10,896 nt of DNA, from NCBI GenBank assembly GCA_029861795.1, contig JAOTYS010000122.1, forward strand, positions 1 to 10,896, written 5' to 3'. Shown here in pieces: positions 1 to 7,564 of this stretch (the first letter of the stretch is position 1; each line of letters begins with the position of its first letter). Under the pieces are notes generated by a model. The model saw nothing but the letters and a program-made list of their open reading frames with translations. It had not been told where the DNA came from and made no database searches. Made by a program: the position numbers and the translations under genes. Source of the DNA: Gammaproteobacteria bacterium. GTDB lineage: Bacteria; Pseudomonadota; Gammaproteobacteria; Arenicellales; JAOTYS01.

Positions 1-1
1 C

Positions 2-214
2 TGTAGACTCGAAGCCAAAGCCGTGAACATCGCGTGTTTGGGTCGATTTATTCGTAGTCTACGGGTGCATGTCCCCCTCTCACTGACAGTACCTGCCAGC
101 CGTGTTGAGTATCACGGAGAGAGGGACCGAGTATCTATATTGGTCGATGGCAGTCATTCCGACTCGACCAGTCTGAAACTGTCTGTACGGTCAAGTGTCG
201 ACCATCACAGTTAG
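2..214 (+). CDS. Possible 3' end of an unidentified gene entering from the left edge
   Basis: The second forward frame is open from the window edge to a TAG stop at 212-214, about 70 codons without a stop. Such a run is only mildly unlikely by chance. The main support is positional: this stop overlaps the TAA stop of the leftward lipoprotein gene in a shared TTAG, a common arrangement for tail-to-tail genes. The translated piece is hydrophilic and rich in Ser, Val, Arg and His. I recognise no domain or motif in it. There is an internal ATG-less stretch before a GTG codon near base 23, so it could also be a short chance frame. The true start, if it is a gene, lies outside the window. Confidence 0.27.
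   Translation, partial: CRLEAKAVNIACLGRFIRSLRVHVPLSLTVPASRVEYHGERDRVSILVDGSHSDSTSLKLSVRSSVDHHS
141..204. repeat. Short inverted/direct repeat set TGGTCGA / TCGACCA
   Basis: TGGTCGA at 141-147 is the exact reverse complement of TCGACCA, which occurs at 164-170 and again at 198-204. The nearer pair could form a 7-bp stem with a 16-base loop, and the farther copy offers an alternative pairing. The elements lie just downstream of the lipoprotein stop when read leftward, where a terminator would sit, but no run of T follows on the leftward strand. It may be a weak terminator or a chance match. Confidence 0.25.
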
Positions 215-2838
215 TTTGGAAGGGTTACAAACTGATCTCCCCCATCTACACGATATCTTTCCTCCATACCGCAAAGGTTTTGCATCGATATATTCACTGG
301 GCCGGCGTAGTCGCCCAAGCCGAAGGTTAGGGCTAGCGAGTCCTGGGAACCGGTACCTCTGCCTGCAACTACCTCCTTTGTCTGTGCACGACTTGCATAG
401 GACACGGTTACAAGGTTACCGACTCCAAAATAGTTACATCGCGGGTCCCTAATCCGGATCGCGAGCCAATGGTTATCATTTCCGTCATTGCGAAATAGCC
501 TTACCCCATCCTGGCTTGCGACAAAGATATCAACATCGCCGTCATTGTCGTAGTCAGCGTTTGCTGCGCCCCAACCGTTGGTTACGCGAATTCCACTCAA
601 CCATGATGACTCCTCGAAAGCCCCATCTCCGTCATTGAGATAAAGATGGCTTTCGCGACCGCTGTACACGCTGGTAATGAATAAGTCCAAATCGCCATCA
701 TTGTCGACATCCAGCAACATTGGGTCAGAACTGCTTTCCTCGAATCGAATGCCCGAATTCAGAAACTTATCGTCTAAAGTGAAGTGGGGAGGGCCCTCAT
801 TAACGAGCAGCATGCTTAGGTCCGAAAATTCGATATAACGCTGATGAGCCAGATTGGAGACGAATATGTCCGTCGTTCCGTTGCCATCTATATCGCCTAC
901 CACACTGCCAATGCTGTGCCCATACGCACCGTCGACATTCTTGCCTCGATACCCGTTTTCAGCGGCAATGTCGATGAACTGGGCGTTTCCCTCGTTGCGC
1001 CACATGAAATTCGGGTCGAGACGATAGTTGGACACGAGAATATCTTGCCATCCATCACGGTTGATGTCGGCCCATGTCACACCCCGTCCACACATAGGCT
1101 CGTCGGATTGTATTCCCGCTTCGATCGACGCGTCATTGAATGTAGCGTTGCCTAAGTTTAAGAATAATTGATCTGGGCTACACACTGCGCGCTCGATGCT
1201 CGGTTGCTGGTAATTAGCAATATAAAGATCCAGCAGTCCGTCATTGTTTGCGTCACCCCATGCAGCCGCTTCTGTCGGCCCGATGGGCGAAACATTAAAG
1301 GCGCCATCGGTAACATCCACAAACACCTCTGTACTGTCATTGCGCAACAGTCGATTGGTGGTCCGATGAGTGAGAAACAGGTCAAGGTCGCCATCGTTAT
1401 CGATGTCACCCCACTGCCCCCCGGTGTGATTTTCAAAATGGGATAGTCCGAGTTGTTCTGTTACGTCTCTGAACTCTCCAGCACCCGTGTTTTGAAACAG
1501 ACGCGGGCCGTCCAACAACAAGTCGTCAAACCCATCATTGTCGAAGTCTCCCCAGGCCACGCGTTGGCCCCTAACTCTTCCGAAACCGGCCTCAGTGGTT
1601 ACATCGGTGAACTGTGGCGTGCCGGCTTTGTTGGCAAAGAAACGCCATGATTCACCTTGGTATCCGTGTTCTGAGTACAGCAATTGTTCCAACTGATCTA
1701 CGGCCTCCGGAAGATCGCCTATTTTCAATGCTTCTTCGAAGTAGCTGATCGCGAGTTTGGGATCTCCATTACGGAATTCAATCTCGCCCAATAGATTAGT
1801 CGCCTCATTGCGATTCTCAAAAATTGATCGAGAATTGCGTAGATGTGGAACCGCTTCGGTGAACTGTTCTTGTTTGTAGTGCAAAAGCCCGAGCAAGTGT
1901 TCGGTATCACTAAGCTCAATCTGTAGCTCGTTCGGTACCAGACTTGTGGAAGTGTTGGCAATAGTTGACTGGCCGTTTTGTTGCTCGAACAATTGTCGAT
2001 GTGTCTCCAGCAGTTTCGCGGATCGGTCAAGCTCAGCACCGCGCAAGATCAGTCGGTGAGCAAACTGCTGGTAGAGATGGCGATTATCTGGATACACTTT
2101 TAGATACTGTTCCGCTGCTGCAAGATAGTCATTGTCATCAGTATGCTGCGTATCTAGATGACGGGCTAACAATATCGCCACGGTGGACGCGCTGGCAGCG
2201 TTTGAAAAGCGCTTCAGATAAAGCTCCATCAGCACCAGGCGAGTTTCATTGTCACGTTCGGACAGAATCTCCTCAAAGAGTAGGGTGGCGACCCAATTGG
2301 CGAGCTCTTGATTCAGGTCTAACTCCAAAAGTCGTTGCAACACTTTCCGTCGCTCCTCGGGCCGGCGGGTGTATTCGTACCCTCGGTATGCGGCAAATAA
2401 TGCATTTGCCTCGTGACCGTACTCCTTGAGAAATTGAGCAATCTCCGAAATTACTTTCTCTGTCATAGGCTTGTTCCCTAAGTTTCCGGCAAGCATGGCA
2501 GCCCAACGTCTTTGTCGCGATGCGTGATGCGTAGGATCGTTTGCCAATGCCAGTGAAAACGCTGCGATCGCTTGATCGAATTGATGGGTTTGGTAAAAGC
2601 TCTCGCCCATCAGGTAATAGAGATCCGGTGGGGCAGACTGCGAACGCTCCATACTTGTCAATAGATCCAATGCTGTGTTGTACCGACGCTCAGTCATTAG
2701 CCTCTGAACATCTTCGAGCGCTCGGATCTGTTCGCTGTCGATTACCTCTTCGGGCTTCGATACCTGTCGTAACGGTGCGCAGCCAAAGAGCAGGCTCACG
2801 CCCAGTATTGCTGTGGTCTTGAGAAGCTTGTTGTGCAT
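211..2838 (-). CDS. Outer-membrane-type lipoprotein: TPR-like helices, seven FG-GAP/VCBS calcium repeats, ASPIC/UnbV domain
   Basis: Precursor of 875 residues starting at the ATG at 2838. The frame stays open to 2916, inside the upstream gene, but this start puts a lipoprotein signal at the N-terminus: two lysines, a hydrophobic stretch, then the lipobox LFGC with Cys20. Ala at +2 rather than Asp suggests outer-membrane sorting. Residues about 40-400 are helical with TPR-like segments (clearest at 41-100 and 310-375). Seven DxDxDG-type calcium loops lie near residues 431, 478, 529, 591, 649, 710 and 762, typical of FG-GAP/VCBS beta-propeller blades. Residues about 788-855 match the ASPIC/UnbV domain, including NHWLAIRI and the FGLG motif. 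Cys553/Cys583 and Cys801/Cys856 could form disulfides. These CRTAC1-like proteins are usually extracytoplasmic and often of unknown role, with adhesion, scaffolding or ligand binding suggested. The gene lies 19 bases after the DadA-like gene, so the two are probably co-transcribed. No clear Shine-Dalgarno precedes it. Confidence 0.9.
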   Translation of the reverse strand: MHNKLLKTTAILGVSLLFGCAPLRQVSKPEEVIDSEQIRALEDVQRLMTERRYNTALDLLTSMERSQSAPPDLYYLMGESFYQTHQFDQAIAAFSLALANDPTHHASRQRRWAAMLAGNLGNKPMTEKVISEIAQFLKEYGHEANALFAAYRGYEYTRRPEERRKVLQRLLELDLNQELANWVATLLFEEILSERDNETRLVLMELYLKRFSNAASASTVAILLARHLDTQHTDDNDYLAAAEQYLKVYPDNRHLYQQFAHRLILRGAELDRSAKLLETHRQLFEQQNGQSTIANTSTSLVPNELQIELSDTEHLLGLLHYKQEQFTEAVPHLRNSRSIFENRNEATNLLGEIEFRNGDPKLAISYFEEALKIGDLPEAVDQLEQLLYSEHGYQGESWRFFANKAGTPQFTDVTTEAGFGRVRGQRVAWGDFDNDGFDDLLLDGPRLFQNTGAGEFRDVTEQLGLSHFENHTGGQWGDIDNDGDLDLFLTHRTTNRLLRNDSTEVFVDVTDGAFNVSPIGPTEAAAWGDANNDGLLDLYIANYQQPSIERAVCSPDQLFLNLGNATFNDASIEAGIQSDEPMCGRGVTWADINRDGWQDILVSNYRLDPNFMWRNEGNAQFIDIAAENGYRGKNVDGAYGHSIGSVVGDIDGNGTTDIFVSNLAHQRYIEFSDLSMLLVNEGPPHFTLDDKFLNSGIRFEESSSDPMLLDVDNDGDLDLFITSVYSGRESHLYLNDGDGAFEESSWLSGIRVTNGWGAANADYDNDGDVDIFVASQDGVRLFRNDGNDNHWLAIRIRDPRCNYFGVGNLVTVSYASRAQTKEVVAGRGTGSQDSLALTFGLGDYAGPVNISMQNLCGMEERYRVDGGDQFVTLPN

Positions 2839-2857
2839 AACAAGGTATGGATAAAAT

Positions 2858-4117
2858 CTAGAATCTGTCCGCCTTGAACGGCGCAAGGTCGATATTTGGA
2901 CTTTCGCCCGCCACAAGTGCTGCGATTAGTCGCCCTGTTTTGGGTCCGCTGGTCATTCCCACATGTTGATGTCCGAAAGCATAGTAGACTGAGGGGTACA
3001 CTGGTGATTTCGCAACGACTGGAAGACTGTCAGGTAGCGATGGGCGATGTCCCATCCACTCGGTGAACTCCGCGGTGTTCACACCCGAAAACAATCGCTT
3101 CGCGTGTTTTAGCAGAGTGCGGGTGCGTTTGTAATTCGGGGGTGCTGAAAGCCCGCCAAATTCGACTAGCCCTGCTAGGCGAAGACCTGGTGTCATAGGA
3201 GTTGCCACGACTTTCTCGGCGGCCGACATGATCGGACCTCGTAGGGAAACGCCGGAGTTATCAATGGTGATGTGATAACCACGTTCGCTTTCTAATGGGA
3301 TGGTGCTTCCCAACTTTGTTGCGAGTTCTGCCGACCATGCACCTGCGGCAATCACTAGCACATCAACCTCTAGCGGGCTGGTGTCAGTTAACAAGCGCTC
3401 AGGTCCGTTCGGACCGATCTCGAAGTCTCGAACCTTGGTGCGCAACAGTTTGCCACCAGCAGTTTGGAAGTGCTGGGCCAACGTCTTGATGAGCTGAGAT
3501 GGATCGAGGATATAACCGTGATCGTGCAACTGCACCGCGAGCTTATAGTGCGAGGAGAGCGCAGGTTCGTACTCCTGCACCTCGCCGCCTCTCAGTATCT
3601 GTGTCTTTACACCGCGATCGCTGCGAAGCTTCCAAACATACGCATCTTTGTCGAATGACTGTTCATCCTTATATATATAGGTGTAGGGCGCAGGTCTCAC
3701 CCACTTCTCGGCACCAGTGCCGGCTGTTAGCAGTTGATGCTCTTCCACAGAGGCGCTAAGAAGCTGGGAAAGCGCGTCTGAAATTTTTTCTACCTTTTGC
3801 GGAGAGCTATTGCGGACGAAACTGCGCAACCAAGGCATCAACCGCGGTAGATAAGACCAGCGAATTGATAATGGTCCGAGTGGGTCCAACAGCATAGATG
3901 GAACTTTCTTGATGATTCCCGGTGTCGCAACCGGTACCACAGCTCCGGTCGCGATCACCCCCGCGTTGCCAAACGACGTTGCCTCACCGGGTGGGAGTCT
4001 GTCTATTATTGTGATGTCATAGCCACGCTGTTGCAGATGCAGCGCACAAGAAATGCCAACGATGCCGGCACCGATCACCGTGACTTTACGAGACGTGTCT
4101 GAGATGTTGCTGGTCAT
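2858..4117 (-). CDS. DadA-like FAD-dependent D-amino-acid dehydrogenase (DAO family)
   Basis: A 419-residue protein, the usual length for the family. It has an N-terminal Rossmann dinucleotide-binding motif GAGIVG at residues 16-21, followed by Asp39 at the end of the second strand to hold the FAD ribose. The GEATSFGNAG segment near residues 44-53 is typical of DadA-like enzymes, as is the stretch around residues 80-100 (GPLSIRWSYL, then PRLMPWLRSF). A C-terminal GHQHVGMTSGP segment starting near residue 382 closes over the flavin. Known relatives oxidise D-amino acids to keto acids and ammonia and pass electrons to the respiratory chain. Some relatives act on D-hydroxyproline or other imino acids, so the substrate is open. 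No signal peptide or membrane helix is seen, and a peripheral location on the inner face of the membrane is likely. It is first in a leftward pair with the lipoprotein, opposite the ndh gene. Confidence 0.88.
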   Translation of the reverse strand: MTSNISDTSRKVTVIGAGIVGISCALHLQQRGYDITIIDRLPPGEATSFGNAGVIATGAVVPVATPGIIKKVPSMLLDPLGPLSIRWSYLPRLMPWLRSFVRNSSPQKVEKISDALSQLLSASVEEHQLLTAGTGAEKWVRPAPYTYIYKDEQSFDKDAYVWKLRSDRGVKTQILRGGEVQEYEPALSSHYKLAVQLHDHGYILDPSQLIKTLAQHFQTAGGKLLRTKVRDFEIGPNGPERLLTDTSPLEVDVLVIAAGAWSAELATKLGSTIPLESERGYHITIDNSGVSLRGPIMSAAEKVVATPMTPGLRLAGLVEFGGLSAPPNYKRTRTLLKHAKRLFSGVNTAEFTEWMGHRPSLPDSLPVVAKSPVYPSVYYAFGHQHVGMTSGPKTGRLIAALVAGESPNIDLAPFKADRF

Positions 4118-4151
4118 ATTTATACAGGCGGGCGCTATGTTAACTTAGATG

Positions 4152-4189
4152 AGAGGCTGAGATCCGAAATCGATAGCTTACTAGCCTCT
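4152..4189. promoter_or_regulatory. Inverted repeat in the divergent intergenic region
   Basis: AGAGGCT at 4152-4158 is mirrored by AGCCTCT at 4183-4189, extendable by one G-T pair, with about 22 bases between. It lies 35 bases upstream of the DadA-like start and could be an operator or a leader hairpin of that gene. Seven matched bases over this span can occur by chance, so the call is weak. Confidence 0.25.
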
Positions 4190-4225
4190 GGGGCACGCTG
4201 TGATCGTAACCGGTCAGATTTCGTC

Positions 4226-4256
4226 CTGACACAATGTAAGTTCTCGGGGGTACAAT
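4226..4256 (+). promoter_or_regulatory. Candidate sigma-70 promoter for the ndh group
   Basis: CTGACA at 4226-4231 matches the -35 consensus at five of six bases, and TACAAT at 4251-4256 matches the -10 consensus at five of six. The 19-base spacer is longer than the preferred 17. Transcription would begin near 4263, giving a leader of about 65 bases before the GTG start. A small hairpin (GTCAG 4213-4217 with CTGAC 4226-4230) overlaps the -35 element and could be an operator half. No comparably good promoter was found for the leftward gene. Confidence 0.4.
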
Positions 4257-4328
4257 CAGATCCATCGCCGCGCTGCGGAAAAAAGTCATGAACACTATCA
4301 GGCTAAAGATAGCTAACGCTAACTGCCA

Positions 4329-5579
4329 GTGAGCGACCCCGTAAACGTCGTGATCATCGGAGCGGGTTTTGGTGGCCTATCTGTGGCTAGGAGGCTCTCC
4401 AAAGCACCGTTGCAGATAACACTCATCGATCGGTGCAATTATCACTTGTTCCAGCCATTGCTCTATCAAGTGGCAACCGCGGGTTTGTCTCCAGCGGACA
4501 TCGCCTGGCCCATTCGAAGCATTGTTCGACACCAAGCCAACGCGCGGGTGTTGTTAGGCGAAGTAAATGCCATCGATACCGACCATAAGATCGTATCGAT
4601 CGACGGTGATTCAGTCGCTTATGACTATCTGGTGCTGGCAACCGGCGTGCGTCACGCATACTTCGGCAATGAGGAATGGGCGAAGTATGCGCCAGGACTA
4701 AAACAAATCGAAGATGCCACAGCGATCCGTCGAAGGATCTTGATGGCCTTTGAGCGCGCCGAGATGGAGACTGATATAGAAGAACGCAAACGGTTGCTAA
4801 CGTTTGTAATAGTCGGCGGTGGCCCAACAGGGGTGGAGCTCGCCGGAGCGCTTGTGGAGTTGGCGCGCAAGGCGCTGGTCGCTGATTTCCGTCGTATCGA
4901 TCCACACCAGGCTCGCATCATTATTGTTGAGGCTGGTAATCGGGTGTTGCCGAGCTTTCCTGTGCGATTGTCGCAGTTCGCTGAGCGTTCACTGGAAGGC
5001 TTGGGGGTTGAGGTGCGACTGGGTGCTCCGATTACCTGGTGTGATGCGCAAGGCGTGATAGTGAATAAAGAACGTCTCGATGCCGCCACTATACTTTGGG
5101 CCGCTGGCGTTGCGGCTTCGCCGGCGGGGAAATGGTTAGGCGCGCAGTGTGATTCGGCTGGCCGAATTAGGGCGGCCGCGGATCTGTCCGTACCCGGGTT
5201 TCCGCAAGTCTATGCAGTCGGTGATACGGTTACTATCAATGATGGGGATGGCAAACCGCTCCCCGGCATTGCACCGGTCGCGAAACAACAAGGACGCTTT
5301 GTTGCACGGATGATAGAGACGGATATAAACAAGGATAAATCTCCGCCGGCGTTTCGCTACCGCTCGGCGGGAAATCTGGCGACCATTGGGCGCAAGTCTG
5401 CAGTGATCGATTTTGGTGTTGTTCGATTGACCGGTCGGCTCGCATGGTGGATTTGGGGCTTTGCGCACATTTACTTTCTTATCAGTATGCGCAACAGGGT
5501 AATCGTGACGATTCAGTGGTTATGGTCGTACTTCACGTTTCAGCGCGGTGCGCGCTTAATCACTGGTGAAGACGAGTAG
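4329..5579 (+). CDS. ndh: Type II NADH dehydrogenase (NDH-2), NADH:quinone oxidoreductase
   Basis: A 416-residue single-subunit flavoprotein that transfers electrons from NADH to membrane quinone without pumping protons. The first Rossmann motif GAGFGG is at residues 11-16, with Asp34 for FAD. The segment NYHLFQPLLYQVATAGL (residues 37-53) is a hallmark of the family. The second nucleotide motif GGGPTG is at 163-168, and Glu201 after the next strand should bind the NADH adenosine ribose. AVGD is at 296-299 and the quinone-side AKQQG at 318-322. Residues about 365-405 are aromatic and hydrophobic, consistent with the C-terminal membrane anchor. The start is GTG: an in-frame TAA sits at 4320-4322 and the FAD motif begins only ten residues in, so no other start fits except a CTG at 4323. 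It leads a rightward group, 44 bases before the PuuB-like gene. Ribosome-binding signal is weak. Confidence 0.95.
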   Translation: MSDPVNVVIIGAGFGGLSVARRLSKAPLQITLIDRCNYHLFQPLLYQVATAGLSPADIAWPIRSIVRHQANARVLLGEVNAIDTDHKIVSIDGDSVAYDYLVLATGVRHAYFGNEEWAKYAPGLKQIEDATAIRRRILMAFERAEMETDIEERKRLLTFVIVGGGPTGVELAGALVELARKALVADFRRIDPHQARIIIVEAGNRVLPSFPVRLSQFAERSLEGLGVEVRLGAPITWCDAQGVIVNKERLDAATILWAAGVAASPAGKWLGAQCDSAGRIRAAADLSVPGFPQVYAVGDTVTINDGDGKPLPGIAPVAKQQGRFVARMIETDINKDKSPPAFRYRSAGNLATIGRKSAVIDFGVVRLTGRLAWWIWGFAHIYFLISMRNRVIVTIQWLWSYFTFQRGARLITGEDE

Positions 5580-5623
5580 GCCCATCGAGATCTTGATGTT
5601 TGAACGGCTTATGATCTAGTTCA

Positions 5624-6910
5624 ATGATGTCAGAACAAGACACACTTTCGGAATCACTATGGGCAGCGACCGCAGCAGCAGCCCCCGAGGCACCGCCGTT
5701 GCAGACCGGTCGAGCGGCAGACGTGATCATCGTCGGTGCAGGCTATACTGGATTGTCTGCGGCCTTGCATTTGGCCGAGCGCGGCACAGACGCTATCGTA
5801 CTAGAGGCTCGAGAGATCGGTTTCGGAGGTTCGGGTCGCAACGTTGGGCTGGTGAACGCGGGGCTATGGCTTGCGCCAGATGAAATCGAGCTTCGTCTGG
5901 GTAAGGAGGCCGGTGCACGGCTTAACGGTGCATTGGGGGATTCTCCCGCGCTTGTATTCTCACTCATTGAACGTCACGGCATCGAATGCGAGGCACTGCG
6001 CAACGGCACGTTACATTTAGCACACTCGACGGATGGGCTTGCCGAGTTAAAGCGTCGTGCTGCGCAGTGGCTCTCGCGAGGCGCGCCTGTCAAAGTTATT
6101 GACAAGGCCACGACTACGCAGTTGACGGGCAGCGAGATCTACCATGGCGCACTATATGATCTGCGTGCGGGCACTCTCAATCCTTTGGGGTATGTTCGAG
6201 GGCTTGCCCGTGCAGCTCAGCAGGCGGGCGCGAGTATTCACTGTCACTCGCCTGCGAAAGCTTTATCGCGTCATGGCGACCATTGGCAGGTGACCACGCC
6301 CGCTGGGATGGTTTCTGGTGAAGCTGTGATCCTCGCCACTAACGCCTATTCTGATGACTTATGGCCAGGTCTCAAATCTGTGATCATCCCGATTCATTTT
6401 TTTCAGCTTGCAACAAAACCGCTTGGCGACAATGTGCGTGCGACAATTTTTCCTGAAAGACAAGGTGCCTGGGATACACAGAAAGTAATGACATCGTTTC
6501 GCGTTGATGCCGCCGGTCGATTGAGCGTAGGCAGTTTGGGTAAGCTGCCCGACAACGACGATGCGTCACTAAAAAGTTGGGCGGACCATACACTCAAACG
6601 AACCTTCCCCCAACTTGATCGTACATCGTGGGACTTTGGATGGTCGGGTCTCCTGGCTTTTACCCCAGCGCATTTGCCGAGCTTGCATCAATTAGCGCCA
6701 AGATTGCTGACATGTCTTGGCTACAGTGGTCGTGGCATTGGACCAGGCACCGTTATGGGCAAGGCCATCGCCGAGTATTTGTTGGGACGGCCTGAATCCG
6801 AACTCCCGCTCCCGATCACGACCCCTAGACCGGTGCCATTTCGCAGCATCCGTTCGGGGATATACGAAGCCTCTTTCCAGACGTATCACTACTGCCAAAG
6901 ACTTCGTTAG
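5624..6910 (+). CDS. PuuB/OrdL-like FAD-dependent amine or amino-acid oxidoreductase (DAO family)
   Basis: A 428-residue protein with a short Ala/Pro-rich leader, then the Rossmann motif GAGYTG at residues 38-43 and Glu61 ending the second strand for FAD binding. GFGGSGRNVG at 66-75 matches the segment seen in gamma-glutamylputrescine oxidase and OrdL-type enzymes, and GYSGRGIGPG near residue 366 is the C-terminal flavin-covering motif. Such enzymes oxidise the C-N bond of secondary amines, gamma-glutamyl-polyamines or N-methyl amino acids, giving an aldehyde or imine. No other putrescine pathway (Puu) gene is visible, so PuuB itself is not claimed. Two adjacent ATGs (5624 and 5627) are both possible starts and neither has a clear Shine-Dalgarno. 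The 44-base gap after ndh suggests co-transcription, so reducing equivalents could reach quinone close by. Confidence 0.85.
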   Translation: MMSEQDTLSESLWAATAAAAPEAPPLQTGRAADVIIVGAGYTGLSAALHLAERGTDAIVLEAREIGFGGSGRNVGLVNAGLWLAPDEIELRLGKEAGARLNGALGDSPALVFSLIERHGIECEALRNGTLHLAHSTDGLAELKRRAAQWLSRGAPVKVIDKATTTQLTGSEIYHGALYDLRAGTLNPLGYVRGLARAAQQAGASIHCHSPAKALSRHGDHWQVTTPAGMVSGEAVILATNAYSDDLWPGLKSVIIPIHFFQLATKPLGDNVRATIFPERQGAWDTQKVMTSFRVDAAGRLSVGSLGKLPDNDDASLKSWADHTLKRTFPQLDRTSWDFGWSGLLAFTPAHLPSLHQLAPRLLTCLGYSGRGIGPGTVMGKAIAEYLLGRPESELPLPITTPRPVPFRSIRSGIYEASFQTYHYCQRLR

Positions 6911-6976
6911 CGCGTCCGGCCTAGGTGCACGCGGTAAACCCTGGTTTGATAGGATCACTTGAACATAAGGCTTAAC

Positions 6977-6981
6977 GGAGG
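6977..6981 (+). promoter_or_regulatory. Strong Shine-Dalgarno for the DUF899 gene
   Basis: GGAGG eight bases before the ATG at 6990 is the only near-perfect ribosome-binding site in the window and fixes that start. The other complete genes lack an obvious one, so this protein may be translated more strongly than its neighbours. Confidence 0.8.
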
Positions 6982-6989
6982 TTACAGCT

Positions 6990-7556
6990 ATGCATTATCA
7001 AGACGCGTCGGAAAATCTAGCAAGATATCGACAACAGATCGCCGAACTGCGCGGCAAGATGCGTGAGGTGCAGGAGTCGATCGAGCCACAGGAAATAAAA
7101 GACTACGAGTTCTCTACGCTCGGGGGGCGTGTTCGATTGTCAGAGCTGTTTGGCGATAAGGAGTATCTATTTGTTATCCACAACATGGGCGCCAGTTGCC
7201 CTTATTGCACCCTATGGGCGGACGGCTTCAATGGAATCACCGATCACTTGCAGAATCGGGCAGCCTTTGTCGTGTCATCGCCCGATGTGCCTGACAAACA
7301 GCAAAAGTTTAAAGAAAGTCGCGGCTGGCGATTCCCCATGGTTTCACATCGGGGCAGCACTTTCGCCAGCGATATGGGCTATAAGAGTAAGGACGGTTGG
7401 GAACCGGGTGTCTCGGTTTTTCGTAAGCCGGGCGCAAAAATATTGCGTGTTTCCGATACTAGTTTCGGCCCAGGCGATGATTTCTGCTCGGTCTGGCACT
7501 TCTTCAATCTCATTCCAGAGGGGTCGGCTGGATGGCAGCCTCAGTATAAGTATTGA
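6990..7556 (+). CDS. DUF899 family thioredoxin-fold protein with CPYC motif
   Basis: A 188-residue soluble protein with no signal peptide. Residues 1-35 are a charged, probably helical lead. The core matches DUF899 (a thioredoxin-like family): NMGASCPYCTLWADGFNG contains a CxxC of CPYC at 70-73. It is followed by a VVSSPD segment, an RGW-F-MVSHRGSTF region, and the conserved C-terminal part ending in the W-FFNL-P motif. The family is predicted to handle redox chemistry, but no reaction is firmly established, so a disulfide reductase or peroxiredoxin-like role is inference. It is the last rightward gene, 79 bases after the oxidoreductase. It may protect against hydrogen peroxide or other by-products of the flavoenzymes, or be independent. 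No good promoter was found in the 79-base gap. Confidence 0.85.
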   Translation: MHYQDASENLARYRQQIAELRGKMREVQESIEPQEIKDYEFSTLGGRVRLSELFGDKEYLFVIHNMGASCPYCTLWADGFNGITDHLQNRAAFVVSSPDVPDKQQKFKESRGWRFPMVSHRGSTFASDMGYKSKDGWEPGVSVFRKPGAKILRVSDTSFGPGDDFCSVWHFFNLIPEGSAGWQPQYKY

Positions 7557-7558
7557 GG
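7539..7558. terminator. Possible hairpin at the convergent gene junction
   Basis: CCTCAGTA (7539-7546) and TATTGAGG (7551-7558) can pair with one G-T pair around a TAAG loop. The stem includes the DUF899 stop codon. A second small stem, GGCTG/CAGCC, lies just before it at 7526-7540. No T tract follows on either strand, so it is at best a weak intrinsic terminator for the convergent genes, possibly acting with Rho or as a 3'-end stabiliser. Confidence 0.3.
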
Positions 7559-7564
7559 GGGTAG

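Noticed and set aside
1965..2429. Forward open frame of 154 codons
   Set aside because: It lies wholly inside the lipoprotein gene on the other strand and its translation has no domain or sensible composition. It is a shadow frame.
2839..2916. Upstream extension of the lipoprotein by 26 codons
   Set aside because: It overlaps the DadA-like gene by 59 bases and would bury the lipoprotein signal behind an Arg-rich stretch. The start at 2838 gives a normal signal peptide.
4423..4905. Reverse open frame of 160 codons
   Set aside because: It is antisense to the well-supported NDH-2 gene, Arg/Pro/Ser rich and without motifs.
5593..5615. TTGATG and TATGAT as a promoter before the PuuB-like gene
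   Set aside because: The spacer would be only 11 bases, too short for a sigma-70 promoter.
5624..6910. Naming the gene puuB
   Set aside because: Family resemblance is clear, but no glutamylputrescine synthetase, aldehyde dehydrogenase or hydrolase partner is present, and the substrate cannot be read from the sequence.
6936..6947. Small hairpin AAACC/GGTTT before the DUF899 gene
   Set aside because: The usable stem is about four base pairs with no T run, too weak to call a terminator.
6946..6974. Possible promoter (TTGATA) before DUF899
   Set aside because: No matching -10 element lies at a workable distance.
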